Assembly: GCA_021845665.1 (NCBI GenBank)
Contig: JAJZVO010000003.1
Coordinates: forward strand, 1-64,000
Direction of reading: 5' to 3'
DNA from: Bacteroidota bacterium
GTDB taxonomy: Bacteria > Bacteroidota > Ignavibacteria > Kryptoniales > JAKASW01
DNA: 64,000 nucleotides
A program made the translations under genes and the position numbers. The notes beneath the pieces are model-generated. The model was not told the DNA's origin, did not search any database, and saw nothing but the letters and a program-made list of their open reading frames with translations. The stretch's first letter is position 1; every line of letters starts with the position of its first letter. Positions 26,405-35,240 of the stretch are shown here, piece by piece.

Positions 26405-27226
26405 TCACTCCATTCTGAATACGAACGACTTTTCCACGGCAGGGACCTTGATTATGTCGTCACCGGGGATGTCGGTCCTTTCAGATTCCAATTTGAAGTC
26501 CGCAGTGTACACTCCGCTCCTTAGATCGGAGAGCGGGACAGGGAATTTTATCACCATCTTGTTCTGGTAAATGGCAAGCACCTGCTGGTTTGAGTACACT
26601 GTGTTTCCGGCATGATCCTTCACAACCACAGACATTCTTCCAAAGAAGGGGGAGTTTCCGCCGCGCGCGACATCGGCCAGGAGGTTCATCGACGTGCTGT
26701 CCTGATACGAAACCAAATTGGGGATCTGGACGCTCGTATTGACATACCCCTTTTTAAAAATCACTGTCGTGACTTGTTGCAGCACAAAAGTGATGTTCGC
26801 GGTAATCCCGTTCCTGACAGTGTCGATAGTCTTTGCCTGAGGAGTCGAGCTCGTGATCAGTCGTGTCCAGTACTCACCGTCAGTGATACCTGCGGGCGGA
26901 GACGCCAGTAGGCGAACCACCTGTTGCTGCCCCGGATTCACGATGAACTTCTGAGGAAATCCGTGGAGCCACGGTTCACAGGAATGCTCGCTGGCCATCA
27001 CGGAGTCGTTATAGTTCATGGTTATGTTCCCGAGTGAATCCGATTCGGGAAATCCGAACTTGAACGATATTGTGATTTCCTGGGGGGCGTTCGACCTGTT
27101 CATCACCACAAAAGTGCCGAAGCGGGACTGGTCGCCCATGAATAGTATTGTCGGAGCGACGATCACCTGTGCCCTCGCGGCTGCGAAGGACAAGAGGATC
27201 AACAACGCGGATAGTGTTTTTTTCAT
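26405..27226 (-). CDS. PapD-like periplasmic fimbrial chaperone
   Basis: 273 residues with signal peptide MKKTLSALLILLSFAAARAQ. Domain 1 (~20-150) has IVAPTILFMGDQSRFGTFVVMNRSN and FIVNPGQQQVVRLLA, which matches the chaperone strand/loop that ends in P-x-x-x-Q-x-x-R. Domain 2 covers ~165-270. Such chaperones hold pilin subunits by donor-strand complementation and deliver them to the usher encoded just downstream. Some sequence and length differ from proteobacterial PapD, as is normal in Bacteroidota. It sits between the two-domain DUF4402 protein and the usher. Confidence 0.8.
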   Translation of the reverse strand: MKKTLSALLILLSFAAARAQVIVAPTILFMGDQSRFGTFVVMNRSNAPQEITISFKFGFPESDSLGNITMNYNDSVMASEHSCEPWLHGFPQKFIVNPGQQQVVRLLASPPAGITDGEYWTRLITSSTPQAKTIDTVRNGITANITFVLQQVTTVIFKKGYVNTSVQIPNLVSYQDSTSMNLLADVARGGNSPFFGRMSVVVKDHAGNTVYSNQQVLAIYQNKMVIKFPVPLSDLRSGVYTADFKLESERTDIPGDDIIKVPAVEKSFVFRME

Positions 27227-27265
27227 GCCCGTAATTTAATTGTTTAACAATTATGTCCCAACGTT

Positions 27266-28219
27266 TCAGTAGCTTACAGTCAACGTGAAGGTTCCACTGT
27301 ATGCTCCCGGAAGCTGGCTCGGGGGTACCGCAGCGATCGATCCGCCGAGCCAGAAATAATAGAAACCTGTCTGACCCGCGCTTCCGCTCAGGACCACCGT
27401 CGATTGCGAAGCCACAGAGGCGGCACCAGACTGGCCGGTTGAGCTGCTCGATCCGCACAGGCTCGGAATGAATGTTATCGTGTTGCCGTACATATCGCTG
27501 ATCGGGACGGAAGATGAGTAGGATACGGTTATGGTTTTCCCTCCGGTACCGGCGGCGGTTATCTCAGGTGCGGAGCCGCTTTGCGCAGAGATTGCGGGAG
27601 GGGTCGTGCCGGCTATGATCTGACCGAAATTGAGCGATCCCGTCTCAGTCATTGAAAGTCCCTGGATGACAGACGCGCTTACAGGGATTGTCTGGCTTAC
27701 CGTATATCTGGCTTTAGGTTTTGTGACCGAAATATTGACCGTAACACTTATTGTCCCAGTGTAATCTCCCGAAGGAAGCCAGCTCCCGCCCGGGGCAGCG
27801 GTTCCACCGATCCATATGTATAAATCGAGAGGTGTGTTTGCATACAGCTGCTGATAGATCCCCGAGCTTGGACCGAAGTAAGTAATCCCGGAGAAGCTGT
27901 TGGTCGTGTTCCAGCCCGCCGAGTTGGACGTGTAGGAAACGTTCATCGTATGGCTGCCGCCCGCCGTCAAACTATAGGGTACGGTGATCGAGACCTGTAT
28001 GCTGGCATAAGCATACTTTGACATCGTATACCCCGGCACCTGTATCAGGAACGAAGCTGCTGTCGGGTCAGTCGGAGCAACCGTGTTAGTGGTGTTCCCG
28101 AGAGACATGCCGAAAGTGAGATCGTTGAAAACGGTAATTGTGGGTGACTGAGCTTTCAAAATGGGAACATCAATCGTTAACATGACAAGCAACACTGATA
28201 TGTTTAATAGCTTCTTCAT
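27266..28219 (-). CDS. Two-domain DUF4402 fibre subunit or tip adhesin
   Basis: 317 residues. Signal peptide (MKKLLNISVLLVMLTIDVPILKAQ), then two related beta-sandwich domains: ~25-165, starting ITVFNDLTFGMSLGNTT, and ~170-317, with SLNFGQIIAGTTPPA. Each ends in a G-x-Y-x-G-T-x-x-V strand (SGDYTGTISVTV; PGAYSGTFTLTVSY), the mark of DUF4402 domains. A two-domain subunit beside single-domain pilins and a chaperone/usher suggests a tip adhesin or capping subunit; this role is inferred. It lies 39 bases upstream of the chaperone gene. Confidence 0.8.
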   Translation of the reverse strand: MKKLLNISVLLVMLTIDVPILKAQSPTITVFNDLTFGMSLGNTTNTVAPTDPTAASFLIQVPGYTMSKYAYASIQVSITVPYSLTAGGSHTMNVSYTSNSAGWNTTNSFSGITYFGPSSGIYQQLYANTPLDLYIWIGGTAAPGGSWLPSGDYTGTISVTVNISVTKPKARYTVSQTIPVSASVIQGLSMTETGSLNFGQIIAGTTPPAISAQSGSAPEITAAGTGGKTITVSYSSSVPISDMYGNTITFIPSLCGSSSSTGQSGAASVASQSTVVLSGSAGQTGFYYFWLGGSIAAVPPSQLPGAYSGTFTLTVSY

Positions 28220-28337
28220 GCTGTCCTTCGGTAATGTAGCTCAAACACGTAGATATGGCAAAACCTCGAGAGACAGTTGCGCCAAGAATATCTGGAGCTT
28301 CCGCCGGCCGCAAACACACGGAAAGTGCGGCACATTT

Positions 28338-28601
28338 TCACAATATAACCATCTTTCTATGATATGTAACCAAGGTAGACGGGTCTCCTGAAGTTACCGA
28401 ACCGCTTTGCTCTTTAGGCCTGGCATGGTACACGGCTGCGGTGGCGTTATTGTAAGCCAGCGTGGTCGTTCTAGTGATACTGCGGAACGAAAGGTTCCTG
28501 GTAACCACAATGGTGCCGCTCCGGGCCATGGACTCGCCAGCCGCTGCCAGCAGCAGGAAAATCATGACAGATATCTGACGCAATCGCTTCATAGATTTCA
28601 T
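28338..28601 (-). pseudogene. Truncated DUF4402 subunit fragment
   Basis: 87 codons. The N-terminus has a signal peptide (MKRLRQISVMIFLLLAAAGESMA) and the first strands of a DUF4402 domain (GTIVVTRNLSFRSITRTTTLAYNNATAA), similar in layout to the start of the two-domain subunit just downstream. It then stops after ~60 mature residues without the C-terminal strands. I read it as a remnant of a pilin gene; a genuine short secreted protein is less likely. Confidence 0.55.
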
Positions 28602-28655
28602 CTCAAACCCGACCCGAAAGAGACTGCCACATCGCTCCGATCCATTGATACATGA

Positions 28656-29400
28656 TTAATATGAAACGCTCACGAGGTATGTCCCGGTGTAAATTCCGGG
28701 AGGCACCGTCCCGACATTCACGGAGCCGAAAATATATACAAAAGCGCCCGCCGTCTGGCCCGAGCGGTTCGCACGCAGCCTTATCCCGGTCTGTGTCCCT
28801 GACGGCGTTGTCCAGATCGTAGCGGATGCAGGCGCATCGGCGGTATTGTTATGGCCCGCTCCCGGAGTATATGGTATAGAGTTGCTCCCGTTGATGAGCG
28901 AGACCGGCAGAGTGAGCGTAACGTAGACTGTCTTATTGAACTGTCCCGATATGGTGACCTTTCCCGCTGCCGCATCGGTTATCGTCACCGAGTCAATGCT
29001 CGTTCCCGCTACTGCATTTCCAAAATTCAATCCTTTATCAGCATAAACAGAAAGTCCCACCGCAACGCCGATCGAAACCGACCTCGTCTGTGCGCTCGAG
29101 GATTGAGCCTTGAGATCCGACAAATGAGAAGGCGATGAGAATGCCGATCGCAAACAGGCTTGCCAATGAACTCGTGTTCGGGTTAATCGACGCAGTGGTG
29201 TTTACAATAGTGAGTCCGAAGTTGAGGTCGCCGGCGCCGTCGTTGTCGGAAGAGGATGTGATGGAAACGATAGGGAGAATTGAGAGCGATATGACAGCTT
29301 GTAAGCAGGCGGAAACCTGAGCTTTGGCCGAATCGGCCAAAAAGGCTAAGAGAAGACCAAGTGCGGCCGATTTCCTTCCTTTGAGAATTCCAGAGTTCAT
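28656..29400 (-). pseudogene. Broken DUF4402 pilin: two out-of-frame halves
   Basis: An upstream half (29400 to 29038) has a good signal peptide (MNSGILKGRKSAALGLLLAFLADSAKAQ) and the first part of a DUF4402 domain (DGAGDLNFGLTIVNTTASI). From about 29150 the homology moves to another frame, which runs to 28656 and encodes SDLKAQSSSAQTRSVSIGV and a nearly complete DUF4402 domain (GLNFGNAVAGTS... GIYTGTYLVSVSY) with no start or signal of its own. The join looks like a deletion that fused two tandem pilin genes out of frame: LKAQ resembles a second signal-cleavage site. It cannot make a normal secreted subunit unless there is a frameshift. Confidence 0.65.
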
Positions 29401-29545
29401 GACACTGCGCGCAGAAAGGACTTTGTTGCGAACGCAATAAGACCCGGCACGCAATAGTTCATGCTCATCGAAAATTGGAGGCACTGTCTTTCAACGCTCC
29501 ACGATATCATTTCAGCTTTCACGATAATAAGGACAATCAAAAGGA

Positions 29546-29571
29546 AAGGCTCAGCTAGCCCACTGAGCCTT
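29546..29571 (-). terminator. Terminator or attenuator after the intact pilin gene
   Basis: AAGGCTCA and TGAGCCTT form a perfect 8-bp stem around a 10-base loop; on the minus strand it is followed by TTCCTTTTGATT. It lies 64 bases downstream of the intact pilin, and would let that gene be expressed above the rest of the locus. Confidence 0.65.
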
Positions 29572-29634
29572 GGTTCTAAACATATCATCGATCTTGCTCC
29601 CAGGCAGAAAGCCATGGTTGAAAAACGAATCGAC

Positions 29635-30138
29635 TTAGTTGTAGGTTGCTGTGAGCGTGTACGTACCCTTATAAACACCCGCCGTGGTCGAAGTTGTCAC
29701 GTTTACAGAACCTCCCAGCAGAAAATAATAATGGCCTGGGTGCGCAGAGCTAGGGGCTCCTAACGGGTACTGCGTATTGTCGGCAGCATCACTACCAACG
29801 GTGGTTCCGTCTACGGAGCATTTCAGATCAGGTGTGAAGACGATCGTCGAAGCGTCGCTAATATTGGTAAGTACAGGAGAACTCGGCAGGGTAATTTCGA
29901 AACTTGCACTGTCTGTCCCTGAGACAATGAACGTCGCGCCACTTCCAACGGCAATTGTCGGTGTGGCAGCAACCCCTTGCGGCACCATGCCGAAATCAAG
30001 TGACCCGCTAACGCTCATTTGCATGGCCGCAAGGACCTGTAGTTGCAGATTTGCAGAGTTGGTGGCGGTGTTGTACTGCGCCAACGACATTCCGGACATG
30101 CCGAGGACCATCGTCGCTACTAACAATAATTTCTTCAT
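29635..30138 (-). CDS. DUF4402 pilin-like major fibre subunit (intact)
   Basis: 167 residues. Signal peptide MKKLLLVATMVLGMSGMSLAQ, then one complete DUF4402 domain: MSVSGSLDFGMVPQGVAATPTI at its start and AGVYKGTYTLTATYN at its end. The start has GGAGG at 7 bases, the strongest ribosome site in this locus. This, the downstream terminator-like hairpin and first position in the gene row suggest the major structural subunit of the fibre. It is the only undamaged single-domain subunit in the locus. Confidence 0.8.
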   Translation of the reverse strand: MKKLLLVATMVLGMSGMSLAQYNTATNSANLQLQVLAAMQMSVSGSLDFGMVPQGVAATPTIAVGSGATFIVSGTDSASFEITLPSSPVLTNISDASTIVFTPDLKCSVDGTTVGSDAADNTQYPLGAPSSAHPGHYYFLLGGSVNVTTSTTAGVYKGTYTLTATYN

Positions 30139-30512
30139 TTAAAGCCTCCTGTTAAGGATTTTGGCTCCGCCGCTCTTCCCCTCCGGGAGGAACAACCGAC
30201 GAAGGCCGGTTTGTGAAATTGTTTTGCTCCATAGCCAGAGCTTATAGGACAAAGCGCGTGCCGGAAAGTAAGTGTGTTCCAGCATGGATTCGAGTTCCCC
30301 CGCGGCAGGATTTCTTATGGAGTTACCGGATCGTAATGGAGGAGGCCGTTAATGTAACAGAAACATCTCATGCCGATTACCTGCCATACGGCAGTGGTAC
30401 ACTCACGATACGCCGGAGCAATTCGATCTCATTATCTACACCTTAAGCTGGAGCTTTCGATTTTCACAGAACTTCAGCTCATTTCCCACTCGCCTCGGAA
30501 CAAGTACCTCAA

Positions 30513-30574
30513 TTCGTAATGACCGCTCACCGTCGCCTAATGCAAAATTAGGATTTCGTAAATGCCGCTCACCG
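30513..30574. repeat. Pair of 20-base direct repeats flanking a small hairpin
   Basis: TTCGTAATGACCGCTCACCG (30513-30532) and TTCGTAAATGCCGCTCACCG (30555-30574) differ by a small shift and are separated by the CCTAAT/ATTAGG hairpin. They belong to the structured region upstream of the pilin gene. Confidence 0.6.
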
Positions 30575-30652
30575 GTTTGCTAAGAGGGATGAACGCTTTG
30601 CAACAAGCAGCCGCTGCTTGGCTTTGGGCATCTCACAGCAGCATGAGGTGTT

Positions 30653-30753
30653 CCAAAAGCGGCATCGATTGAAATCGACGCCTCGCAAAACATGAAACCC
30701 GGAGGGTTTTACGCTGCTGGTAGCCGTCCGATTCATCGGATGGCTCCTTTTGG
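30653..30753. repeat. Cruciform or four-way-junction-like element
   Basis: Outer arms CCAAAAG (30653-30659) and CTTTTGG (30747-30753) close around three hairpins: GGC-x-TCGATT/AATCGA-x-GCC (30661-30682), CGCAAAA...TTTTACG with inner CCC/GGG (30684-30713), and AGCC-x-TCCGAT/ATCGGA-x-GGCT (30722-30745). The odd pairs in the stems become G-U wobbles on one strand or the other, so the fold fits RNA or single-stranded DNA. Confidence 0.6.
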
Positions 30754-30805
30754 GACACACCTTCCTTGCTCAATCAGGTAACGATGCTTCTTGCGGGCTA
30801 GGCAC

Positions 30806-30832
30806 AAAAAAAGGGAGCCGGACCGGGCTCCC
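30806..30832 (-). terminator. Rho-independent terminator of the GH31 gene
   Basis: On the minus strand GGGAGCC and GGCTCCC pair (7 bp, 6-base loop) and are followed by seven T. It lies about 36 bases downstream of the GH31 stop and is a textbook terminator. Confidence 0.85.
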
Positions 30833-30868
30833 TCACTACGCAAATGTCTCTTTTGTAATCCGGGACGC

Positions 30869-33268
30869 TTACTCTACGTGGATCGAGCGTACCCCGACAT
30901 CGAACGGCAGCGATACCTGTACCACCCCGCCTGAAAGATTTTCTATGGTGCACTTGACAGTTCCGCCGCCGCTCAACTTCGCGACCGCTTCGCGCGCCGG
31001 CGCGGGCATCCGGAGCCGGACTGTGAGTTCTTTATATGCCGGCTTGAATTCCCCTTCGGGCTTGAACTCGACATCGGCACTTCGTCCCGTCCGCTTCACC
31101 GCTACATCCATATTCAGGTAGTCGCCGTGCCGGAACGCGTACGTTTCACCGTCGTCGAAGTATGCGCCCCCCTCAGCATCACCATTGCCGTAAGCGCGGA
31201 CGCAAAGTGTGTCTGCCTGCTCGCTCGTCGACTGGATCAGGCTCTGCGTGAAGAGCACGGTACCCTCTTTCACGAACACAGGCGTGAACCCGAGCGGCGC
31301 GTTCACTTCGTGCCATCCGCCGGAAATTTCCGACCCGTCGTACATGCTCGCCCATTGGCCGGGCGGCAGGTAGACATCCCTTTTCACCGCGCCGGAGTCG
31401 AGGACGGGAGCGACGAGGAGTTTGCTTCCGAACGAGAATTCGTTGTAGATCTTATAGGCTTCCGGATCGTTCGGGAAATTAATATACAACGGCCTGATTA
31501 TGGGAAGCCCGGTCTCGTGCGCTTCCCTGAATGCCGAGTAGACTTCCGGCATGAGCTCATATCTCCTGTCGATTATCTCACGGTTCAGCTTCGTATACGG
31601 CTGTCCGAACGACCACGGCTGGCGCTGTTTTGAATCCTTCACGCTGTGGGTCCTGAAGAAAGGCGTGAATGCGCCGAGCTCCAGCCATCGGGTGTAGAGT
31701 TCAGGCGAGGGGTTGCCGACGAAGCCGCCGACGTCGCTGCCGACGAACGGCTGGCCGCTGACGCCGATGTTCAGGAACATCGCGAGCGCGAGCTTCAGAT
31801 GGGCGAAGCTGGCGAAGTTGTCGCCGGTCCACATCGCCGCGTAACGCTGGCCGCCGGCATAATTGGACCGCGTCAGGACGAATGGGCGCTTGCCCGGCTC
31901 GAGCTTTTCGAGCCCATCCCTGGTGCCGCGCGCCATCTGCATGCCGTACGCGTTGTGAACCTCGTAGTGTTCCACCATATCGCCGTCGATGTCCTGCAGG
32001 ACGTCGGGCGGGAAAGTCTTGTTGGGCGTGTTGAACACGCTCGGCTCGTTCATGTCGTTCCAGAACCCGTCAACGCCGTAATCGAGCAGGTACTTATATT
32101 GCTCACCCCACCACTCTCTCGCCTTCCTGTCGAAGAAATCGGGGAACACGCAGTTGCCGGGCCATACCCGGCCGACGAAGTACTTTCCGTCAGGGAGTTT
32201 CACGAAGGCATCTTTCTTGATGCCGCTGTCGTAGACGCGGTACCCTTTCTCGTCCTTGATGCCGGGATCGATGATGGTCACCACCTTAAAGCCGAGCGAA
32301 TGGAGCGTGTCGAGCATCTTGCGCGGAGTCGGAAAGTTCTTCGGGCTCCAGGTGAAGCACCTGTACCCGTCCATGTAGTCGATGTCGAGGAAGATGACGT
32401 CGCATGGTATCTGCTCTTTCCGGAATTTGTGGGCAAGATCGAGCACCCTCGATTCGGGATAATAGCTCCACCTCGACTGCTGGTAGCCGAGCGACCAGAT
32501 CGGCGGCATGTGCATCCTGCCGGTCAGATCCGAAAATTTCCTTACGACCTCCGCTGCGTTCTTCCCCGTGATTATGTAGAGTTGAAACGCGCCGGCCCTG
32601 GCGGTATATACGAACCTGTCGCTGTCCGTCTTGCCGATATCAAAGGTAGTGCGCGAAGGATTATCGAGGAAGATTCCGTAGGCGCCGCCCGGATCCGCCT
32701 TGAGCAGAAATGGAACGGTCTCATATAACGGATCGAACTTGACGGCGTACGCCGGGTGGTCGGTATTCCACATCGTCCAGCGGCTGTCGTACTTGTTATA
32801 CGGAAGTGTCTTCTCGCCGAGCCCGTAGAAATCACGCGCGCCGTGGATATTGAAATCGGCAACGAGACCCGAGTCGCCGAACTCGACCTTATCGAGGTCG
32901 ACGATGTCTTTCCCATTGTCAGAGACAAATCTGAGTTTCATTGTCTCCGGAGAAAACTCGATAGAGCCCTCAGGCAATTTCACCCTGATCGTCTCTTTTC
33001 CGACTTCCATTTTGTAACCGGACAGCTCTTCCGGAGATTCGATGACTGCAAAAGACTTGAGTGCCTTGCCGCCCCGTTCCAGCGTCAGGTGGAAAATCCC
33101 CGGTTTGAAGAGTTGTACTTTCGCCTTACCGGACTCGTAGTCCGCTACAACTTCGTGCGTGGACTTCTCCACGCTTTTAAGTCTGCCAAGTGCACCCATT
33201 TCGTCAGCTTTGTTGTGATTGGTTCCCAGAAAGGTCCCGAGACTAAGTATCAAGGCATAGATGAACAT
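30869..33268 (-). CDS. Glycoside hydrolase family 31 (alpha-glucosidase-type)
   Basis: 799 residues. A hydrophobic N-terminus (MFIYALILSLGTFLG) suggests export. GH31 marks: an N-terminal beta domain with DFYGLGEKTLPYNK (~146), then the barrel with WSLGYQQSRWSYYP (~258), CDVIFLDIDYMDGY (~289) and GFWNDMNEPSVF, in which D405 is the expected nucleophile. A second catalytic-region block is SDVGGFVGNPSPELYTRW. It should cleave alpha-linked glucosides or related sugars from non-reducing ends; alpha-xylosidase activity is not excluded. The start is 1 base after the aspS stop with AAGGTG upstream, so it is probably translated from the aspS transcript, an unusual pairing. Confidence 0.93.
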   Translation of the reverse strand: MFIYALILSLGTFLGTNHNKADEMGALGRLKSVEKSTHEVVADYESGKAKVQLFKPGIFHLTLERGGKALKSFAVIESPEELSGYKMEVGKETIRVKLPEGSIEFSPETMKLRFVSDNGKDIVDLDKVEFGDSGLVADFNIHGARDFYGLGEKTLPYNKYDSRWTMWNTDHPAYAVKFDPLYETVPFLLKADPGGAYGIFLDNPSRTTFDIGKTDSDRFVYTARAGAFQLYIITGKNAAEVVRKFSDLTGRMHMPPIWSLGYQQSRWSYYPESRVLDLAHKFRKEQIPCDVIFLDIDYMDGYRCFTWSPKNFPTPRKMLDTLHSLGFKVVTIIDPGIKDEKGYRVYDSGIKKDAFVKLPDGKYFVGRVWPGNCVFPDFFDRKAREWWGEQYKYLLDYGVDGFWNDMNEPSVFNTPNKTFPPDVLQDIDGDMVEHYEVHNAYGMQMARGTRDGLEKLEPGKRPFVLTRSNYAGGQRYAAMWTGDNFASFAHLKLALAMFLNIGVSGQPFVGSDVGGFVGNPSPELYTRWLELGAFTPFFRTHSVKDSKQRQPWSFGQPYTKLNREIIDRRYELMPEVYSAFREAHETGLPIIRPLYINFPNDPEAYKIYNEFSFGSKLLVAPVLDSGAVKRDVYLPPGQWASMYDGSEISGGWHEVNAPLGFTPVFVKEGTVLFTQSLIQSTSEQADTLCVRAYGNGDAEGGAYFDDGETYAFRHGDYLNMDVAVKRTGRSADVEFKPEGEFKPAYKELTVRLRMPAPAREAVAKLSGGGTVKCTIENLSGGVVQVSLPFDVGVRSIHVE

Positions 33269-33269
33269 T

Positions 33270-35096
33270 TCAGATCACCTTCAGGTGTAGTTCCATAAGT
33301 TGTTCTCTGCTCACTTCACTCGGCGCGTCGTCCATCAGCGACATGGCACTGCTCGTCTTCGGGAAAGCGATTACGTCGCGTATCGATTTGCTCCCGGTGA
33401 AAAGCATGATCAGCCTGTCGAAGCCGAATGCTATGCCGCCGTGAGGGGGAGCCCCGTACTTGAAGGCATCGAGGAGAAAGCCGAATTTTGTATTCGCCTC
33501 GTGCTCGGATATGCCGAGGCATGAAAACATTTTCTGCTGAAGCTCCGGCTGGAATATCCTGATGCTCCCTCCCGCGATCTCGTTACCGTTCATCACGAGG
33601 TCATAAGCTCTGGCGCGAACCTTCCCTATCGGGTTTTCAATAGTCCATCTTTTCTTCTTCTTGTGCTCCTCGATTCCCTGGTCGAGTATCGCCACATCTT
33701 CCTCCTTCGGGGAAGTGAAGGGATGATGCATCGCCGCGAACCTCTTCTCATCATCGGACCACTCGAAAAGAGGGAACTCCGTAACCCAGAGGAGCGCGAT
33801 CTTGTTCTGGTCGATGAGATCGAATTTCTTCGCGACCTCGAGACGGAACTGCCCGAGAGTTAGGTAAACCTGTCGGCGAGGCTGCGTGACGATAAGGATA
33901 AGGTCGCCGTCTTCGGCCGCGAAGCTCTCGCGAAGGCCTTTGAGCTGATCGGCCGAGAAGAATTTCGCGGTTGGCGACTCCAGAGCGTCTGCAGTGACTT
34001 TGAAATAAACGAGTCCGGCAGCACCGCATGACTTGGCGAGATCGGTCAGATCATCGATCTGTTTCCTGCTAATCCCGGCCTGCTTCGGGAGATTGATTCC
34101 ACAGATGAGGTTCCCCGCCTGCAATCCTGTCTCGAACACCTTAAACTGCGACCCCTTCAGTATGCCGGTGACGTCCTGGATTTCGAGACCGAAGCGCAGG
34201 TCCGGCTTGTCGCTGCCGTATTTTGTCATGGCCTCGTCGTACTTCAGACGCGGAAGAGGAGTCTTTATATCCATTCCCTTCGCTTCCTTGAAGAGAGCCC
34301 TTATGAGTCCTTCGGCCATTTCATATATATCCTCTTCGAGGACGAACGACATCTCGATATCTATCTGCGTAAATTCCGGCTGGCGGTCGGCGCGCAGGTC
34401 CTCGTCGCGGAAACATTTCACGATTTGGAAATACCTGTCGAAGCCGGAAACCATGAGTATCTGCTTATATGTTTGTGGAGATTGGGGAAGTGCGTAAAAT
34501 TTCCCGTGGTGAATCCTGCTCGGGACGAGATAATCGCGGGCACCTTCGGGAGTGCTCTTCATGAGGAACGGCGTCTCTATCTCCATGAAATTCAGGGAAT
34601 CGAGATACTTCCGCACAGCCTGTGCCATCTTGTGTCTCGTCAGCAGGTTGCTTTGCATCTGATGACGCCTCAGATCAAGGAAGCGGTATTTCAGCCTGAG
34701 GTCTTCGCTCGTCTCGATTTCATCCTCTATCGGGAACGGAGGAGTCTCCGCCTCGTTGAGGATGACGAGATCGTCTCCCAGAATCTCGATCTCGCCCGTC
34801 GGAAGGGACTTGTTTTCAGTGCCGTCGGGTCTTCTTTCGGCCTTTCCGACTACGGCAATTACATCTTCGCTTCTTAACTGCTTCGCAATTTGATAAACGT
34901 TCTGGTTGTGCTGCGGAGCAAAGACAACCTGTGTCTTGCCATACCGGTCGCGGAGATCAATGAAGATCACTCCACCGAGATCGCGCCTCCCGTCGACCCA
35001 GCCATTTAACGTCACGACTTCATTAACATTCTTCGCCCTGAGCTCACCGCACGTATGCGTTCTTTTCTTGCCACGCAATGATGTTGTTTCAGACAT
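33270..35096 (-). CDS. aspS: Aspartyl-tRNA synthetase
   Basis: 608 residues, the length of the bacterial type with the GAD insertion domain. The OB-fold anticodon domain is at ~15-110 (VTLNGWVDGRRDLGGVIFIDLRDR); class II motif 2 is in the FRDEDLRADRQPEFTQIDIEMSF block (~220) and motif 3 in the GIAFGFDRL block near the C-terminus (~555). Attaches aspartate to tRNA-Asp in the cytosol; whether it also charges tRNA-Asn depends on the presence of GatCAB and asnS elsewhere, which the window does not show. GH31 follows directly. Confidence 0.96.
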   Translation of the reverse strand: MSETTSLRGKKRTHTCGELRAKNVNEVVTLNGWVDGRRDLGGVIFIDLRDRYGKTQVVFAPQHNQNVYQIAKQLRSEDVIAVVGKAERRPDGTENKSLPTGEIEILGDDLVILNEAETPPFPIEDEIETSEDLRLKYRFLDLRRHQMQSNLLTRHKMAQAVRKYLDSLNFMEIETPFLMKSTPEGARDYLVPSRIHHGKFYALPQSPQTYKQILMVSGFDRYFQIVKCFRDEDLRADRQPEFTQIDIEMSFVLEEDIYEMAEGLIRALFKEAKGMDIKTPLPRLKYDEAMTKYGSDKPDLRFGLEIQDVTGILKGSQFKVFETGLQAGNLICGINLPKQAGISRKQIDDLTDLAKSCGAAGLVYFKVTADALESPTAKFFSADQLKGLRESFAAEDGDLILIVTQPRRQVYLTLGQFRLEVAKKFDLIDQNKIALLWVTEFPLFEWSDDEKRFAAMHHPFTSPKEEDVAILDQGIEEHKKKKRWTIENPIGKVRARAYDLVMNGNEIAGGSIRIFQPELQQKMFSCLGISEHEANTKFGFLLDAFKYGAPPHGGIAFGFDRLIMLFTGSKSIRDVIAFPKTSSAMSLMDDAPSEVSREQLMELHLKVI

Positions 35097-35240
35097 TTTT
35101 ACTTCAGTTAGTTAGTTCACAATTGGAAAATTCAATATAAGAAAGGGGGGAACCAGTTTCAAAATGACGGTTTTCTGGGGTGGTGCCGTGATTTGATTTC
35201 CTTCGAGACTGGACCGGACGAGACAGAGCCGGTGCTTAAA

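Larger units (their letters stand above)
30139..30805. other. Gene-free region rich in inverted repeats
   Basis: About 670 bases with no gene I can support. It contains a pair of 20-base direct repeats, a hairpin CCTAAT/ATTAGG (30536-30552), a 17-base palindrome CAAGCAGC-C-GCTGCTTG (30604-30620) and a cruciform-like element (30653-30753). A 63-codon minus-strand frame runs through these structures and is probably an artefact. The region must also contain the promoter of the pilin gene. Confidence 0.6.

Noticed and set aside
30569-30760. 63-codon minus-strand frame
   Set aside because: It runs through the cruciform element and palindromes; its codons are explained by the inverted repeats and there is no ribosome site.
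31646-32728. 360-codon plus-strand frame opposite the GH31 gene
   Set aside because: Antisense to the catalytic barrel of GH31; arises from GC-rich third positions.
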